The notes below the pieces were generated by a model. It was not told the DNA's origin, searched no databases, and saw only the letters and a list, made by a program, of their open reading frames with translations. Positions 26,145-36,029 of a stretch of 64,000 bases of DNA are shown here, in pieces (within the stretch, counting starts at the first letter, position 1; every line of letters starts with the position of its first letter). Location: positions 6,200,001-6,264,000 of the forward strand of contig OZ252150.1 of NCBI GenBank assembly GCA_965248775.1, read 5' to 3'. The translations under genes were made by a program, and so were the position numbers. This DNA comes from JBHHUI01 sp965248775 (GTDB taxonomy: Bacteria > Chloroflexota > Anaerolineae > Anaerolineales > JBHHUI01).

Positions 26145-29100
26145 CTATGAAGTTAATTCTTGCACCCGGACACGGAAGCGCGCCACATTATCCATTTTGA
26201 TCTCTTCATAGCCGCGAATCATATCGGGCAAACCGGCCAATTCCACAGCCTGGTTGTGCGAATCGGTTGAGAGCTTCGACAAGCTGCCTTCGATCAGAGT
26301 TTGATACTCGCCAATCAGCGCGCGCTCGGTGCGGCGCACTTTGCTGTAACCGAATAAATCCAGGGGTGTGCCCCGTACTCGGCGCAACCCGCGTAGCAAT
26401 CGAAAGGCCGGTTCAAACCAACGTCCGAAACTGAGCTTGCGGTTGAGTCCGATATAGCGCAATAGCGGGGGGTGTAGCTGGTATGCAATGCGGGCTCCAG
26501 CGCCAAATTGTTTCTCCAGCGCCGTATTCAACTCCGGCTTCAGGTGCAGCCGCGCCACTTCGTATTCGTCTTTGTAGGCCATCAATTTGAAAAGGTTGCG
26601 CGCAACGGTTTCGCTCAACTTGGTCGTGCCGTTTACTTTCCTTTCGGCGATTTGGACGCGGGCAACAAAATCTACATACTTGCGCGCGTACTTCTCATTT
26701 TGGAAGTCAATCAATTCCGGAACGCGCTTCTCGAGAAGCTTTTTCAGAGTTCCATTTGTTTGCACTGTTTTCAAAAGCATCTGCGCTTGTACGGACGGAT
26801 GGGTGCCGTTCATTTGCATTGCACCCGGCCTGCTCAATTCCAAAGAGGCTGCCCATTGCGGTTCAGCGACGGTTAATCGCCCCACACGGAAGGCGTTAAT
26901 ATTTGCCTCAGCCGCTACACCGTTAAGTCGAATGGCCTGCTCGATGGAATCTGATTTGATCGGTATCAAGCCTACCTGATAGGCCGCGCCGACGGCGAGA
27001 ATATTAGCCGGCATGTGGCTGCCAAAAAGTTGTTCGGCCAGTGCGACTGCGTCCAGGTAGACGTTGTCTTCCGGGCGCGTCTGCGCTTCGATGCGTGCAA
27101 CAAGTGGATCGGCGGCCGGAAACTCGACGGCTGTGGAGTTGACCATCGCGCCCGTCGGAATTTTGCTGCTCGACACGACTGCATACGTCCGCCCGGGCTG
27201 TGCGTGTTGCAAATTCTTTTCGCTCGCGCCAGTCAGCATGTCGAAAACTATATAGGCATCCGCTAGGCCGGCACCAATTTTGTTTGACACTTCGATCTGT
27301 TTTTTGGACAACTTCAAGTGCGAGATGACCGGCCCGCCTTTTTGACTCAGACCGGTCTGATCCAGATTTGAGATGTGCAGGCCATCAAGAAGTGCCGCCG
27401 TGGCCAGAATCTGATTCAACGTTACGACGCCCGTGCCGCCAATGCCCATCATGAAGATGTTCGCTTCCGAACCGAATTTGGGTTCCGGTTCCGGAAAATC
27501 GCGCTCCATATTGTAGGAGACAAGATCGCGTTTGGGAGCATTCTTCTCATCTGGATAAACGCTGATGAACGCCGGACAGTCACCTTCTAAACAGGTGAAG
27601 TCTTTATTACAAGACGACTGGTGAATCTGGGTCTTGCGGCCGAACTCGGTCTCGACGGGGAAGACACTCAGACAGTTGGACTTAACCCCGCAATCTCCGC
27701 AGCCTTCGCAGACCGCTTCATTAATGAAAACACTCATGCGCGGTTCGGGCGCAAGACCACGTTTGCGCTGGCGACGCAACTCCGCGGCACAGGTCTGATC
27801 GTAAATCAGCGCAGTCACGCCCGATACATCGCGCAGAATGCGTTGCGCTTCATCCAAGCGATCCCGGTCCCACACATCTACATCTTCTGCCCAGCGCGCG
27901 TTCGATGCATATTTATGGGGCTCGTCGCTCAGGACGATTGTGCGGCGGACACCCTCGGCTGCCAACTCGCGGGTGAGTTGTGGCACTGGGATGGCACCGT
28001 CCACCACCTGGCCGCCGGTCATCGCGACCGCGGAGTTGTACAAAATCTTATACGTGAGATTCACGCCTGCAGCAACCGACTGTCGGATGGCGAGCGACCC
28101 GGAGTGGAAGAGCGTGCCATCACCGATGTTCTGAAAGATGTGTGGAACTTCGACAAACTCGGCTGCGCCCACCCATTGCGCGCCTTCGCCACCCATCTGT
28201 GTGAGCCCGACAATATCGCGATCCATGAGTATCGCCATCGTATGACAGCCGATACCACCTCCCGCAAAGGAACCCTCGGGCACGACAGTGGAGCGATTAT
28301 GCGGGCAGCCGGAGCAGAAGTAAGGCGTGCGCGCTGCCATTTGAATATCTAACGTAGCCGTGGGGGCGTGCAACACCTGCAGGCGAGTCTGGATCGACTT
28401 CGCGCCCGTCCAGTTGGCAAGGTACTCGCCAATGTTCTCTGCAATGATATCGGCGTCCAGCTCGGCGTAGCCGGGCACAAGCGGCCTGCCGGTATTATCG
28501 CGTTTGCCAATCACGCGCGGACGTTCAGACAGGTGGTAGAGCTTGTCGCGCATAAACATTTCCAAGAAGGAACGTTTCTCTTCCACGACGAGAATCTCTT
28601 CCAAGCCGCGCGCAAACTTCTGCACGATAGTCGGCTCCAGTGGGTGCAACATCCCGATCTTCAAGATTCGAATGCCGTGCTCCCGCAGCGCCTCGTCGTC
28701 CAGCCCCAGCGAACGTAGCGCTTCGCGCAGGTCGTAATACGTTTTACCGGAAGAAACAATGCCAAGACTGGCCGCGCGCGTGGGGACGGTAATCTGGTTC
28801 AGGTTGTTGGCCTTTGCAAAAAGACGCGCTGCCTCCAACCGACCGTCCACCATTTCACGCTCTTGGTACAGGCTATATGGCGCCAGCAGGTTCGGATTCT
28901 GTGTGTGTTGCCAGGGCTGGCCGCCAACCTTGAATCCCGGGTCGTTGATCTGAATACGGTTGATCCCAACCTGAACCGTCCCGAAGGCGTCTGCCACATC
29001 CGTCACGATCTTAAAGCCGACCCACGATCCGCAGTAGCGTGAAAGTTCAAACCCGAGCCTTCCGTAATCGAGCACTTCCTGGATCGAGCCGGGATAGAGC

Positions 29101-29612
29101 GTGGGCATATGCAGGTCGTACAAACCGACTTCGGATTGCGAAGGTATAGTGGATGATTTCGCCACCGGGTCATCACCGGCCAGCGCGAGCACGCCGCCAT
29201 AATGGCCAACACCCGTGAAGTTGGCATGCCGGAAAGCGTCACCGCTGCGGTCCACGCCCGGACCTTTGCCATACCACATGCCGAGCACGCCATCGTGTTT
29301 GGGCTTGGGGAGCAGGTTGGCGATCTGGCTGCCGAATACTGCCGTGGCACCGAGGTCTTCATTGACCCCCGGCACGAACAACACTTGATGCTCTTTCAAC
29401 AAGCGCGAACTGCGCTCCAATGTGATGTCCAAGCCGCCCAACGGGGAGCCGCGATAGCCAGAAATGAAGGTGGCCGTGTCCAGCCCGTTGTGTTTGTCGG
29501 CCCGATGTTGATCCAGCGGGATGCGCACCAGCGCTTGAATCCCCGAAAGAAGAATCGTGCCTTCTTCTTGCAGGTATTTGCTATCGAGTGTGAATTGTTG
29601 ATTCTCAGGCAT
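26145..29612 (-). CDS. Indolepyruvate ferredoxin oxidoreductase family protein (fused alpha-beta type)
   Basis: 1155 residues, the single-chain type joining pyrimidine-binding, ThDP-binding and gamma-like domains. Visible landmarks are FISGYRGSPLGGLD at the N-terminus, the ThDP segment GDGTLFHSG near 497, a Fe-S cluster region CEGCGDCG near 632 with more cysteines to about 675, and the gamma-domain start FMMGIGGTGVVTLNQ near 715. It oxidatively decarboxylates aryl or branched 2-oxoacids to acyl-CoA with ferredoxin. It sits in an operon with Leu/Phe dehydrogenase, thioesterase and epimerase; its start overlaps the epimerase stop by 8 bp. Confidence 0.9.
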   Translation of the reverse strand: MPENQQFTLDSKYLQEEGTILLSGIQALVRIPLDQHRADKHNGLDTATFISGYRGSPLGGLDITLERSSRLLKEHQVLFVPGVNEDLGATAVFGSQIANLLPKPKHDGVLGMWYGKGPGVDRSGDAFRHANFTGVGHYGGVLALAGDDPVAKSSTIPSQSEVGLYDLHMPTLYPGSIQEVLDYGRLGFELSRYCGSWVGFKIVTDVADAFGTVQVGINRIQINDPGFKVGGQPWQHTQNPNLLAPYSLYQEREMVDGRLEAARLFAKANNLNQITVPTRAASLGIVSSGKTYYDLREALRSLGLDDEALREHGIRILKIGMLHPLEPTIVQKFARGLEEILVVEEKRSFLEMFMRDKLYHLSERPRVIGKRDNTGRPLVPGYAELDADIIAENIGEYLANWTGAKSIQTRLQVLHAPTATLDIQMAARTPYFCSGCPHNRSTVVPEGSFAGGGIGCHTMAILMDRDIVGLTQMGGEGAQWVGAAEFVEVPHIFQNIGDGTLFHSGSLAIRQSVAAGVNLTYKILYNSAVAMTGGQVVDGAIPVPQLTRELAAEGVRRTIVLSDEPHKYASNARWAEDVDVWDRDRLDEAQRILRDVSGVTALIYDQTCAAELRRQRKRGLAPEPRMSVFINEAVCEGCGDCGVKSNCLSVFPVETEFGRKTQIHQSSCNKDFTCLEGDCPAFISVYPDEKNAPKRDLVSYNMERDFPEPEPKFGSEANIFMMGIGGTGVVTLNQILATAALLDGLHISNLDQTGLSQKGGPVISHLKLSKKQIEVSNKIGAGLADAYIVFDMLTGASEKNLQHAQPGRTYAVVSSSKIPTGAMVNSTAVEFPAADPLVARIEAQTRPEDNVYLDAVALAEQLFGSHMPANILAVGAAYQVGLIPIKSDSIEQAIRLNGVAAEANINAFRVGRLTVAEPQWAASLELSRPGAMQMNGTHPSVQAQMLLKTVQTNGTLKKLLEKRVPELIDFQNEKYARKYVDFVARVQIAERKVNGTTKLSETVARNLFKLMAYKDEYEVARLHLKPELNTALEKQFGAGARIAYQLHPPLLRYIGLNRKLSFGRWFEPAFRLLRGLRRVRGTPLDLFGYSKVRRTERALIGEYQTLIEGSLSKLSTDSHNQAVELAGLPDMIRGYEEIKMDNVARFRVRVQELTS

Positions 29613-30576
29613 TCAGATTATTCCTACTCTCCGTGTTGCGCTGCAATATAGCGAGGAAGTCGTCCACAATTCGTTCCTGATCATATTCGGGCTGCCAGTC
29701 CCATTCCTTGCGGGCGTTAGCGTCGTCAATCGGGCGTAGTATATCGTCCAGCATGACCTGGAGCTTCCGATTGGGTTTGAATTCGATCTGAGCGCCGGGA
29801 ACTCTGGCTCGCACGAGTTCGGCAAGTTCACCCGCGCTTGCCACCGGGGTTACCCCATTCAATATATAGTTTACCGTCTTTATCCGCTCCAACGGAGGTG
29901 CGCACACCTGTAGCGTTGCCCGCGCTGCGTCTTTGTAATAAAGCACGGGGCAGCGCGTATCAGGGTCTACTGTTAGGGTGAATGGGTTGCCTTTCGCACA
30001 CTCTTCGATAACCCAGGAGGTATATTGCACAACGCCGGGCGTTTTTACACCCGGTCCGACAATGGAAGGGTAGCGCAGCCCCCGGAAGTCCAGGCCATAT
30101 TTGCGTTTGTAAAAGGCGCCTGTCAGCTCGCCGAAGACTTTGGTAATGCCATAGAAAAGTTGCGGGCGTTGCAGGGTATTATCGTTGATGACATCTTCCT
30201 GAATATCGTCGCCGTACACCCCCAGGGTACTAGCAAACAACACCTGCGGCACATCGAAGAGTCGGGCAGCTTCCAAAACATGATATGTGCCCAGCACATT
30301 CACTTGCAGCGCAGCTTGCGGGTCGGCATTGGAGGGGATCGAAAGCATCGCCCCGAGATGATAGATCACACCCGGGCGGGATTGTTTCACGGCATCGAGA
30401 ACGTGGCTGAAATTGCCAAGGTCTCCGCGCAAGAATTCAACCTTGGCGGCAATGTCGCTCAGTCGTTCAGTGTTCACACTGCGATGAAAGACAACCGGCT
30501 CATCCCCGGCCGCGAGAAGGAGCCGAACGACTTCTGAACCGATGAAGCCAGTTCCACCAGTGACAAGTGCTCGCAT
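29605..30576 (-). CDS. NAD-dependent epimerase/dehydratase (extended SDR)
   Basis: 323 residues. N-terminal TGGTGFIGSEVV nucleotide-binding loop and the catalytic YGITK (YxxxK) with upstream ASTLGVYGD. Layout recalls UDP-glucose 4-epimerase or L-threonine-3-dehydrogenase-type enzymes; the substrate is not evident. Overlaps the oxidoreductase start by 8 bp and follows the PaaI thioesterase by 33 bp, so it is in the same operon. Confidence 0.8.
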   Translation of the reverse strand: MRALVTGGTGFIGSEVVRLLLAAGDEPVVFHRSVNTERLSDIAAKVEFLRGDLGNFSHVLDAVKQSRPGVIYHLGAMLSIPSNADPQAALQVNVLGTYHVLEAARLFDVPQVLFASTLGVYGDDIQEDVINDNTLQRPQLFYGITKVFGELTGAFYKRKYGLDFRGLRYPSIVGPGVKTPGVVQYTSWVIEECAKGNPFTLTVDPDTRCPVLYYKDAARATLQVCAPPLERIKTVNYILNGVTPVASAGELAELVRARVPGAQIEFKPNRKLQVMLDDILRPIDDANARKEWDWQPEYDQERIVDDFLAILQRNTESRNNLNA

Positions 30577-30609
30577 AGTTTTCCTTTTGCCCGAAGTTAA
30601 TCGGAGTGG

Positions 30610-30996
30610 TCATCCAGCCGGTATATGTGTTGTCGTCATCTCAACCAGCAATTTGCCATCGGCTCCATTCACTTTTGTCCGTACAACAGTTACTCGGCGG
30701 CCTTGCTTCACAAACCAGGCCTCGGCCAGGACAGCACCGGCACGTACATTCCCGACCAAACTTGCATTCAGATTGATCGCCAGCGGAAAGCCGCGTTCGC
30801 CTTCGTCGGCGTCCGGTTTGCCCATTGCCAGCACGGTTGCTGTCACATCCGCCAGCCAGAGTAGTGCTCCGGCGTGGACCGTACCATACGGATTGCGTAC
30901 GCCGTCGGAGACTTGCATGCGGCCCAGTGCACGATCGTCGCCCTGCATTTCAACGGTAAATTCGATCTGGCCCTTGTAATCAATCTTCTCATCCAT
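30610..30996 (-). CDS. PaaI-family hotdog thioesterase
   Basis: 128 residues from ATG 30996; upstream in-frame sequence is the tail of the preceding gene. The motif RNPYGTVHAGALLWLADVTA is the classic PaaI/YbgC-like HGG-type active-site segment. It likely hydrolyses acyl- or aryl-CoA made by the neighbouring 2-oxoacid oxidoreductase. Its start overlaps the stop of the Leu/Phe dehydrogenase gene by 8 bp (ATGGATGA). Confidence 0.85.
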   Translation of the reverse strand: MDEKIDYKGQIEFTVEMQGDDRALGRMQVSDGVRNPYGTVHAGALLWLADVTATVLAMGKPDADEGERGFPLAINLNASLVGNVRAGAVLAEAWFVKQGRRVTVVRTKVNGADGKLLVEMTTTHIPAG

Positions 30997-32049
30997 GGTC
31001 TGGTTCCAGTCTTTCTGCAGCAATTTGTTGGGCTGCTTTCTCGGTGGTGATGTCATTCACCTCGGCCATCTGGAGTATGTGCTGCAATGTGTCTGCGACG
31101 GATTGCACGCGTTGTTCGGCTACGGCTCGCGATTGGCCCTCCAGCTCCATCAAGGTGGCAACCATTGCGCCGCCGATGTTGATTGAGTAATCCGGTGCAT
31201 AGAGAATGTTGCGGGCCTGCATCCGTTCTGCGTCATCCGGCGTGCCAAGTTGATTATTCGCTCCACCGGCCACCGCCCGACATTTCAGCTTTGGAATTGT
31301 TTCTGCATTAAGTATGCCGCCCATTGCGCAGGGTGAAAAAATGTCACATTCTGTTTCGAAAACTTCCTCCACGGGAATGAGCCGGGCAGTTGTACTTGCT
31401 TCAATCGCAGCGCTCAATTCCGCATCCACGTCGCTAAAAAGAATTTCTGCCCCTGCATGCTCCAGATGATTGATCAGTGGACGACCAACCCTGCCGGCTC
31501 CTTGTATGAGGACCCGTCTGCCTTGCAGGGACGGATAACCGTACAGATGCTTGCAGACGGCCTGCATGCCATAGAAGACGCCCAACGCAGTTGCCGGGCC
31601 GGTATCACCCGAGCCCCCATTTTCAACCGTGCGGCAGAACACATGCGGTGTACCCGTCTCGGCGATCACATCCATGTCCCGGTCCGTCGTGCCCACGTCC
31701 GGGCCGGTTTCAAAAAGTCCGCCCAAACGTTTGATGAATGCGCCGTATCGCCTAAGCAGGGCATTGCGCTCCGCCGCATCAAATTCGGTCGGCAGGAGAT
31801 GACGGCTTTTCCACCACCGCGATTCAATCCCGCGACGGCGAATTTGAAAGTCATCCCCGCCGACAGGTTGTGCGCATCCTGGACTGCCTTCACCAGATCC
31901 GGATAGATCTGCATGCGTGTCCCGCCGGAGGGCGTTCCACGTCGCGAGGAGTGAATGGCAACGACAATCATTGCACCCGTTGGAGCGTCGCGGTGAAGTA
32001 TGGTCTGCTCCCCATCCCATTGGCTGATTATTTCTTCCAGTGTGGACAC
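30989..32049 (-). pseudogene. Glu/Leu/Phe/Val dehydrogenase, frameshifted
   Basis: The N-terminal part from ATG 32049 contains SSRRGTPSGGTRM and GMTFKFAVAGLNRGGGKAVI (substrate loop with catalytic Lys). Near 31795-31805 the frame shifts; the remainder reads LPTEFDAAERNALLRRYGAF, FETGPDVGTTDRDM, and the NAD-binding VLIQGAGRVGRPLINHL. Length is 1061 nt, one base short of 354 codons, so a single-base deletion is likely. Leucine/phenylalanine dehydrogenase type; it would feed 2-oxoacids to the downstream oxidoreductase. Confidence 0.85.
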
Positions 32050-32164
32050 AAAATGGATTCAGCCTTATTCTTCTGGAATTGTCAAATAAGAGTTCGGACT
32101 TCGTGCGCTATCTGATTGTTGAGTATAGAATCGCCAATCTCAACATTCAAAAAAGGAATACTCG

Positions 32165-33211
32165 ATGAGTGAGACAAAGGCTTTTTCATCGACCGATCTG
32201 CAACACTGGATCACGTCAGTGCTTCAAAAATCGGGCCTGCGGGCAGAGGACGCCAACATCGCTGCCGATACGCTCGTTAGCACGAGTCTGCGCGGTGTGG
32301 ATACGCACGGAGTCCTGTACACCCAGCGCACTGTCTGGCGCGTTTTGAATGGCGAAGCAAATCCCACACCGAATGTCCGGGTTGTCCAAGAAGGACCGGC
32401 AACTGCGCTCATGGATGCGGACAATGGCCTTGGCATTGTTGCGAGTGTCTCTGCTATGCGCAAGGCTATTGAGAAGGCGCGCGACTCGGGTGTCGGTGTT
32501 GTAGGGGTGCGCAACAGCAAGCATTTTGGGGCGGCTGCGCATTATGCTTTGCTGGCAGCCGGCGAGGGCATGATCGGATTAAGTGCCACCAATGTCGAGC
32601 CGGTTATGGCGCCGTGGGGTAGTCGCAGTTTGTATTTAGGGAACAATCCATTTGCCATCGCTGCGCCAGGTGGCATCGCCGGAGGGGTGGTCCTGGACAT
32701 AGCCACCAGCCAGGTCGCCTAGGGCAAGATGGAGCTGGCGGAGCGTGCTGGTGAAAAGATTCCATTGGGCTGGGCGCGCGACCTACATGGCAATCCAACC
32801 AATGATACAACCGAAGGCAAAAAAGGACATATGGAGCCAATGGCCGGGCACAAAGGCACGGGTCTCTCCATCATGTTCGAAATCCTTTGCTCGATCATGA
32901 CCGGGGCTGCCTTCGGCGACGATACCCTCGGTGATAAGAATCTGGGTCATTTTTTTATGGCGCTCGATATAACGCGCTTTATGCCAGCGGAAATGTTTGC
33001 CTCGCGGCTGGATGAGTATCTGGCTAACATACATTCAGGTGAGCCGATTCGGGCGGGAGAGCGCATATTTGTGCCAGGTGAAATCGAGGCAGAAACCAGC
33101 GCGAAGCGACGTGTGCATGGCATTCCGCTGCCGTCCGATCAGGTCGCCGAAATGATTGAAATCGGCGAGCGTTTAGAACTACCCTTCGACCTTGAGCCAG
33201 TTGTGATTTAA
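32165..33211 (+). pseudogene. Ldh/MDH-type 2-hydroxyacid dehydrogenase with in-frame TAG
   Basis: Member of the malate/lactate/ureidoglycolate dehydrogenase (non-Rossmann, LDH2) family: RGVDTHGVLYTQR (38-50), GVVGVRNSKHFGAAAHYA, and LEPMAGHKG-like EPMAGHKGTGLSIMFEIL. Codon 186 is TAG (32720-32722), in the segment SQVA-stop-GKMELAERAGEKIP where relatives have an Arg/Gln-Gly-Lys. The rest of the frame is intact to 33211, 348 residues in all. RBS AGGA upstream of the ATG at 32165. Confidence 0.85.
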
Positions 33212-33291
33212 TAGCGCAGCGATTAGGGCTTGCGACTGAATAACCGATAGATATTTTTTCCACTTCAAATTGAGTGATTGAGGAACGAGCA

Positions 33292-33807
33292 ATGTCGAAT
33301 AGCGAAACACCAGACAGCAACGGAGAACAAAGTCCGCTCGAACTCCATCCGCGCATCACTACTGTGCCGTCAGAATGGATCGATTACAACGGCCACATGA
33401 GTGAAGGTTATTACGGGGTCGCGCTCAGTCTTGGCACCGATGAATTTATGGACCATGTCGGCATTCATAGTACATATCGCAAACAGACCGGCGGCACCCT
33501 TTATACCGCGGAGACGCATCTTGTTTTTATTCGAGAACTACACGAGGGCGATGCGCTGCGCTATAGCACGCAGTTAATCGACTTCGACGAGAAGCGCTTG
33601 CATATGCTACATACGCTCTATCACGGCGAAGAAGGGTATTTGGCCGCCACTGGCGAATATATGTTGCTGTATGTAGACCAAAATGTAGGCAAAGTCGTGC
33701 CAATGCCGGAGACAATAATTCAACAAATTCGACCAATCGCTGCGGCCCATAAATCCTTGCCGTACCCAGAGCAAGCAGGGCGCACCATCGGCATCCGCAG
33801 GCGTTGA
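33292..33807 (+). CDS. Thioesterase, betainyl-CoA thioesterase-like
   Basis: 171 residues from ATG 33292 (GAGGA upstream). Hotdog domain with SEWIDYNGHMSEGYYGVA, LYTAETHLVFIRELHEGD and KRLHMLHTLYH, closely parallel to the C-terminal half of the carnitine dehydrogenase fusion (PNWIDYNGHM..., KRLHIFHHMYH). I infer a related substrate. It lies between the broken Ldh and a DMT exporter on the same strand. Confidence 0.8.
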   Translation: MSNSETPDSNGEQSPLELHPRITTVPSEWIDYNGHMSEGYYGVALSLGTDEFMDHVGIHSTYRKQTGGTLYTAETHLVFIRELHEGDALRYSTQLIDFDEKRLHMLHTLYHGEEGYLAATGEYMLLYVDQNVGKVVPMPETIIQQIRPIAAAHKSLPYPEQAGRTIGIRRR

Positions 33808-33825
33808 GGCGCATTCCCATTTCAA

Positions 33826-34776
33826 ATGACAGTTAGCCTACCGGCCGTCGATGGCCTGGAGGATCAAGGTCCCACGCCGCTGCCACGCCATGTCTGGCTG
33901 GCTTTTTCAATGCTCTTGTTTGCGGCGGCTGTCGGACCCATCGTGATTCGCGAAGCCCAGCTCGTCGGGCTGCCCTCGCTATACATCATTACCATGCGCT
34001 TGGCGATCGCCTCGGTTGTGCTCGCTCCATTTGTATTGCGATCAAAAAAGGCTGAATTGCAGGCCCTGACCAGGCGGGACGGGCTGCTCGTACTAGCAGG
34101 CGGCGCATTGCTCGCAATCAACCTGATCATGCTTTTCCTGGCGTTGGAGTACACGAGTGTATTGGTGACAACAGTATTGCGACGAACATCGCCTCTCTGG
34201 GTAATCTGGCTGGAGATAATTCTGCTGGGCACAATGTTTACTCGACGGGTCTGGATTGGACTGGCGTTGACACTTATCGGGAGTCTGGTGATCGCGTTTG
34301 GGAGCGGGACGGCCGTACAGGCCGGGAGTCAACCTGTTCTGGGCGCGCTGCTTGCACTCCTGGGGGCGATCTGCATTGGCCTTTATCTGCTGACAGGGCG
34401 CTCGCTCCGACGCAGAATATCGACGCTCACTTATAGCTGGCTGGTGTTTATGGCGGCAGCGCTGCTGACGTTAGTCGTCTCGCTTGTACTGCGCATTCCG
34501 TTTTGGGATTACTCGCTCGAAGGATATATGTGGGTGTTGATCGTCACGGTCGTATCTCAGTTCCTCGGTCACATTTCAATCAATGTCGGTCTGCGCTACG
34601 TGCATGCCACTCATTTGAGTATGGTGATGCAGGTAGCGGTTGTGTTGGGTGCGCTGCTGGCACTGATCTTCTTTGGGGAGATCCCCTCGCCATTGCAGAT
34701 CGCGGGAAGCATCGCCATCATTGGCGGTGTCACACTCGTGAGCCTGCGGCAGTCAGTCCCAAAGAAGACGATCTGA
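33826..34776 (+). CDS. EamA/DMT-family transporter
   Basis: 316 residues, about ten membrane segments in two EamA repeats; VVLGALLALIFFGEIPSPLQ near the C-terminus is typical. Follows the thioesterase by 18 bases, so probably co-transcribed. Distinct in sequence from the tandem pair at 2.3-4.2 kb. Confidence 0.85.
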   Translation: MTVSLPAVDGLEDQGPTPLPRHVWLAFSMLLFAAAVGPIVIREAQLVGLPSLYIITMRLAIASVVLAPFVLRSKKAELQALTRRDGLLVLAGGALLAINLIMLFLALEYTSVLVTTVLRRTSPLWVIWLEIILLGTMFTRRVWIGLALTLIGSLVIAFGSGTAVQAGSQPVLGALLALLGAICIGLYLLTGRSLRRRISTLTYSWLVFMAAALLTLVVSLVLRIPFWDYSLEGYMWVLIVTVVSQFLGHISINVGLRYVHATHLSMVMQVAVVLGALLALIFFGEIPSPLQIAGSIAIIGGVTLVSLRQSVPKKTI

Positions 34777-34794
34777 CGAGCCAGGTCTTTGTAC

Positions 34795-35736
34795 TCAATC
34801 TTCGCTGTGCGCCTGCCGATATTTTAGATCAGTATACTCGCCGTATTGGATTGGCGGATATTTGGATTCGTCGTTTGGACCGTGAAACGCAGGCAGACAC
34901 TCGATCACCGCATCTTTGTTCGGATTATGAAAGAACGCCATAGATTGGCGGCGGGTGCTGCTCCCGGAGTCCGCCGGTGGATTTACCACCCGATGTACTG
35001 TCGAAACCCAGCGGTCGTTTGTCCAGCGCATCATTGCATCCCCAATATTTACAACAAATCCATCGCCGACATTCGGAATATCGATCCACTCCCCATTACG
35101 ATGTTGCGCCTGCAATCCGCCGGGAGCCTCTTCCGTGCGCAGGATGGTCAGGAAACCATAGTCCGAATGCGCGCCCGCGCGCAATTGATCCGGTAAGGGC
35201 ATCGCCTCCTGATCAGGATAATTCAGCACGCGCAAAGATGAATGATGGTTGTCGAATTTGCCCTCAAAGAAATTCTCATCGAGGCCCACTCCGAGTGCAA
35301 AAATGCGCTGGATGTTCGCAGAGAGCATGCTCATGGCGGCAAAATATTCCATCCAGGTGGAACAGAGCTCGGGCGGAGAATCCGGCCATGTGTCGCCAGA
35401 GAAGCCAGGACCGTAATCGAGCGACTCTTTGACATCACCAGGAGTTTTTTGACCCAGACTTGCTGCGAGTGATTCCGCCAAGATCGGGAAGAACATCAAT
35501 CCACCAAGGAGTTCGCCAGTCTGATGGACATGCGATTTTTCCTCTGTGGGCATGTCGAAGAAGGTGCGCGATACTGTGTACATACTTTTTAGCAGCGCAT
35601 CCGAGAATCCATGGCCGACGATTACAAAGAAGCCAATGTCTTCGCAGGCTGCCCGCACGCTTCGAACGACAGTCGTGCGATCGCTTCCATCGAGAAACGA
35701 AGTCAGATCAATGATGGGGATCTCGAAATCATCCAT
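34795..35736 (-). CDS. 2-oxoglutarate/Fe(II) oxygenase, isopenicillin-N-synthase-like
   Basis: 313 residues, full length. N-terminal DIOX_N region (PIIDLTSFLDG, FFVIVGHGFSD) and C-terminal 2OG-Fe(II) domain with the facial triad: AHSDYGFLTIL (His, Asp near 188-190), VSTVHRVVNP (His near 247) and RRQSMAFF (2-oxoglutarate Arg). Convergent with the DMT exporter. Substrate unknown; such enzymes hydroxylate or desaturate small molecules. Confidence 0.85.
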   Translation of the reverse strand: MDDFEIPIIDLTSFLDGSDRTTVVRSVRAACEDIGFFVIVGHGFSDALLKSMYTVSRTFFDMPTEEKSHVHQTGELLGGLMFFPILAESLAASLGQKTPGDVKESLDYGPGFSGDTWPDSPPELCSTWMEYFAAMSMLSANIQRIFALGVGLDENFFEGKFDNHHSSLRVLNYPDQEAMPLPDQLRAGAHSDYGFLTILRTEEAPGGLQAQHRNGEWIDIPNVGDGFVVNIGDAMMRWTNDRWVSTVHRVVNPPADSGSSTRRQSMAFFHNPNKDAVIECLPAFHGPNDESKYPPIQYGEYTDLKYRQAHSED

Positions 35737-35997
35737 TTTGCGATCCTTGCTCCAGCGATGTGGCCAACGGGAATGTCATTTGTTTTCATGAGTCGTTCCC
35801 CAGCGTTTTTGACTTCGTCCCGGCGTCGGATTGCAAGACGTAGCCTAGTGGGATCAACCCGATAATAGCCAACTAAAAAGCCACTAACCCAAAGTAGAAG
35901 TTATCGTACCACCCTAACAAACTCCCAATCCTGATGAATTTTGTCTTGGAGGTTATCGTATCAAAGATATCGCGAGATATTCCTGATTCGAATTTCA

Positions 35998-36029
35998 GGT
36001 AGTGTCCTAGTTCAAATTAGGACACTATC
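35998..36029. repeat. Inverted repeat at the 3' end of the membrane protein gene
   Basis: Arms GTAGTGTCCTA and TAGGACACTATC around an 8-nt AT-rich loop, followed by TTTT on the plus strand. It overlaps the stop codon of the minus-strand gene at 36025. A terminator is possible, but the T-run is on the side away from that gene. The remainder of 35737-35997 holds nothing recognisable. Confidence 0.45.

Noticed and set aside
35998..36029. Strong terminator for the membrane protein at 36025
   Set aside because: The T-run follows the hairpin on the opposite strand; kept only as an inverted repeat.
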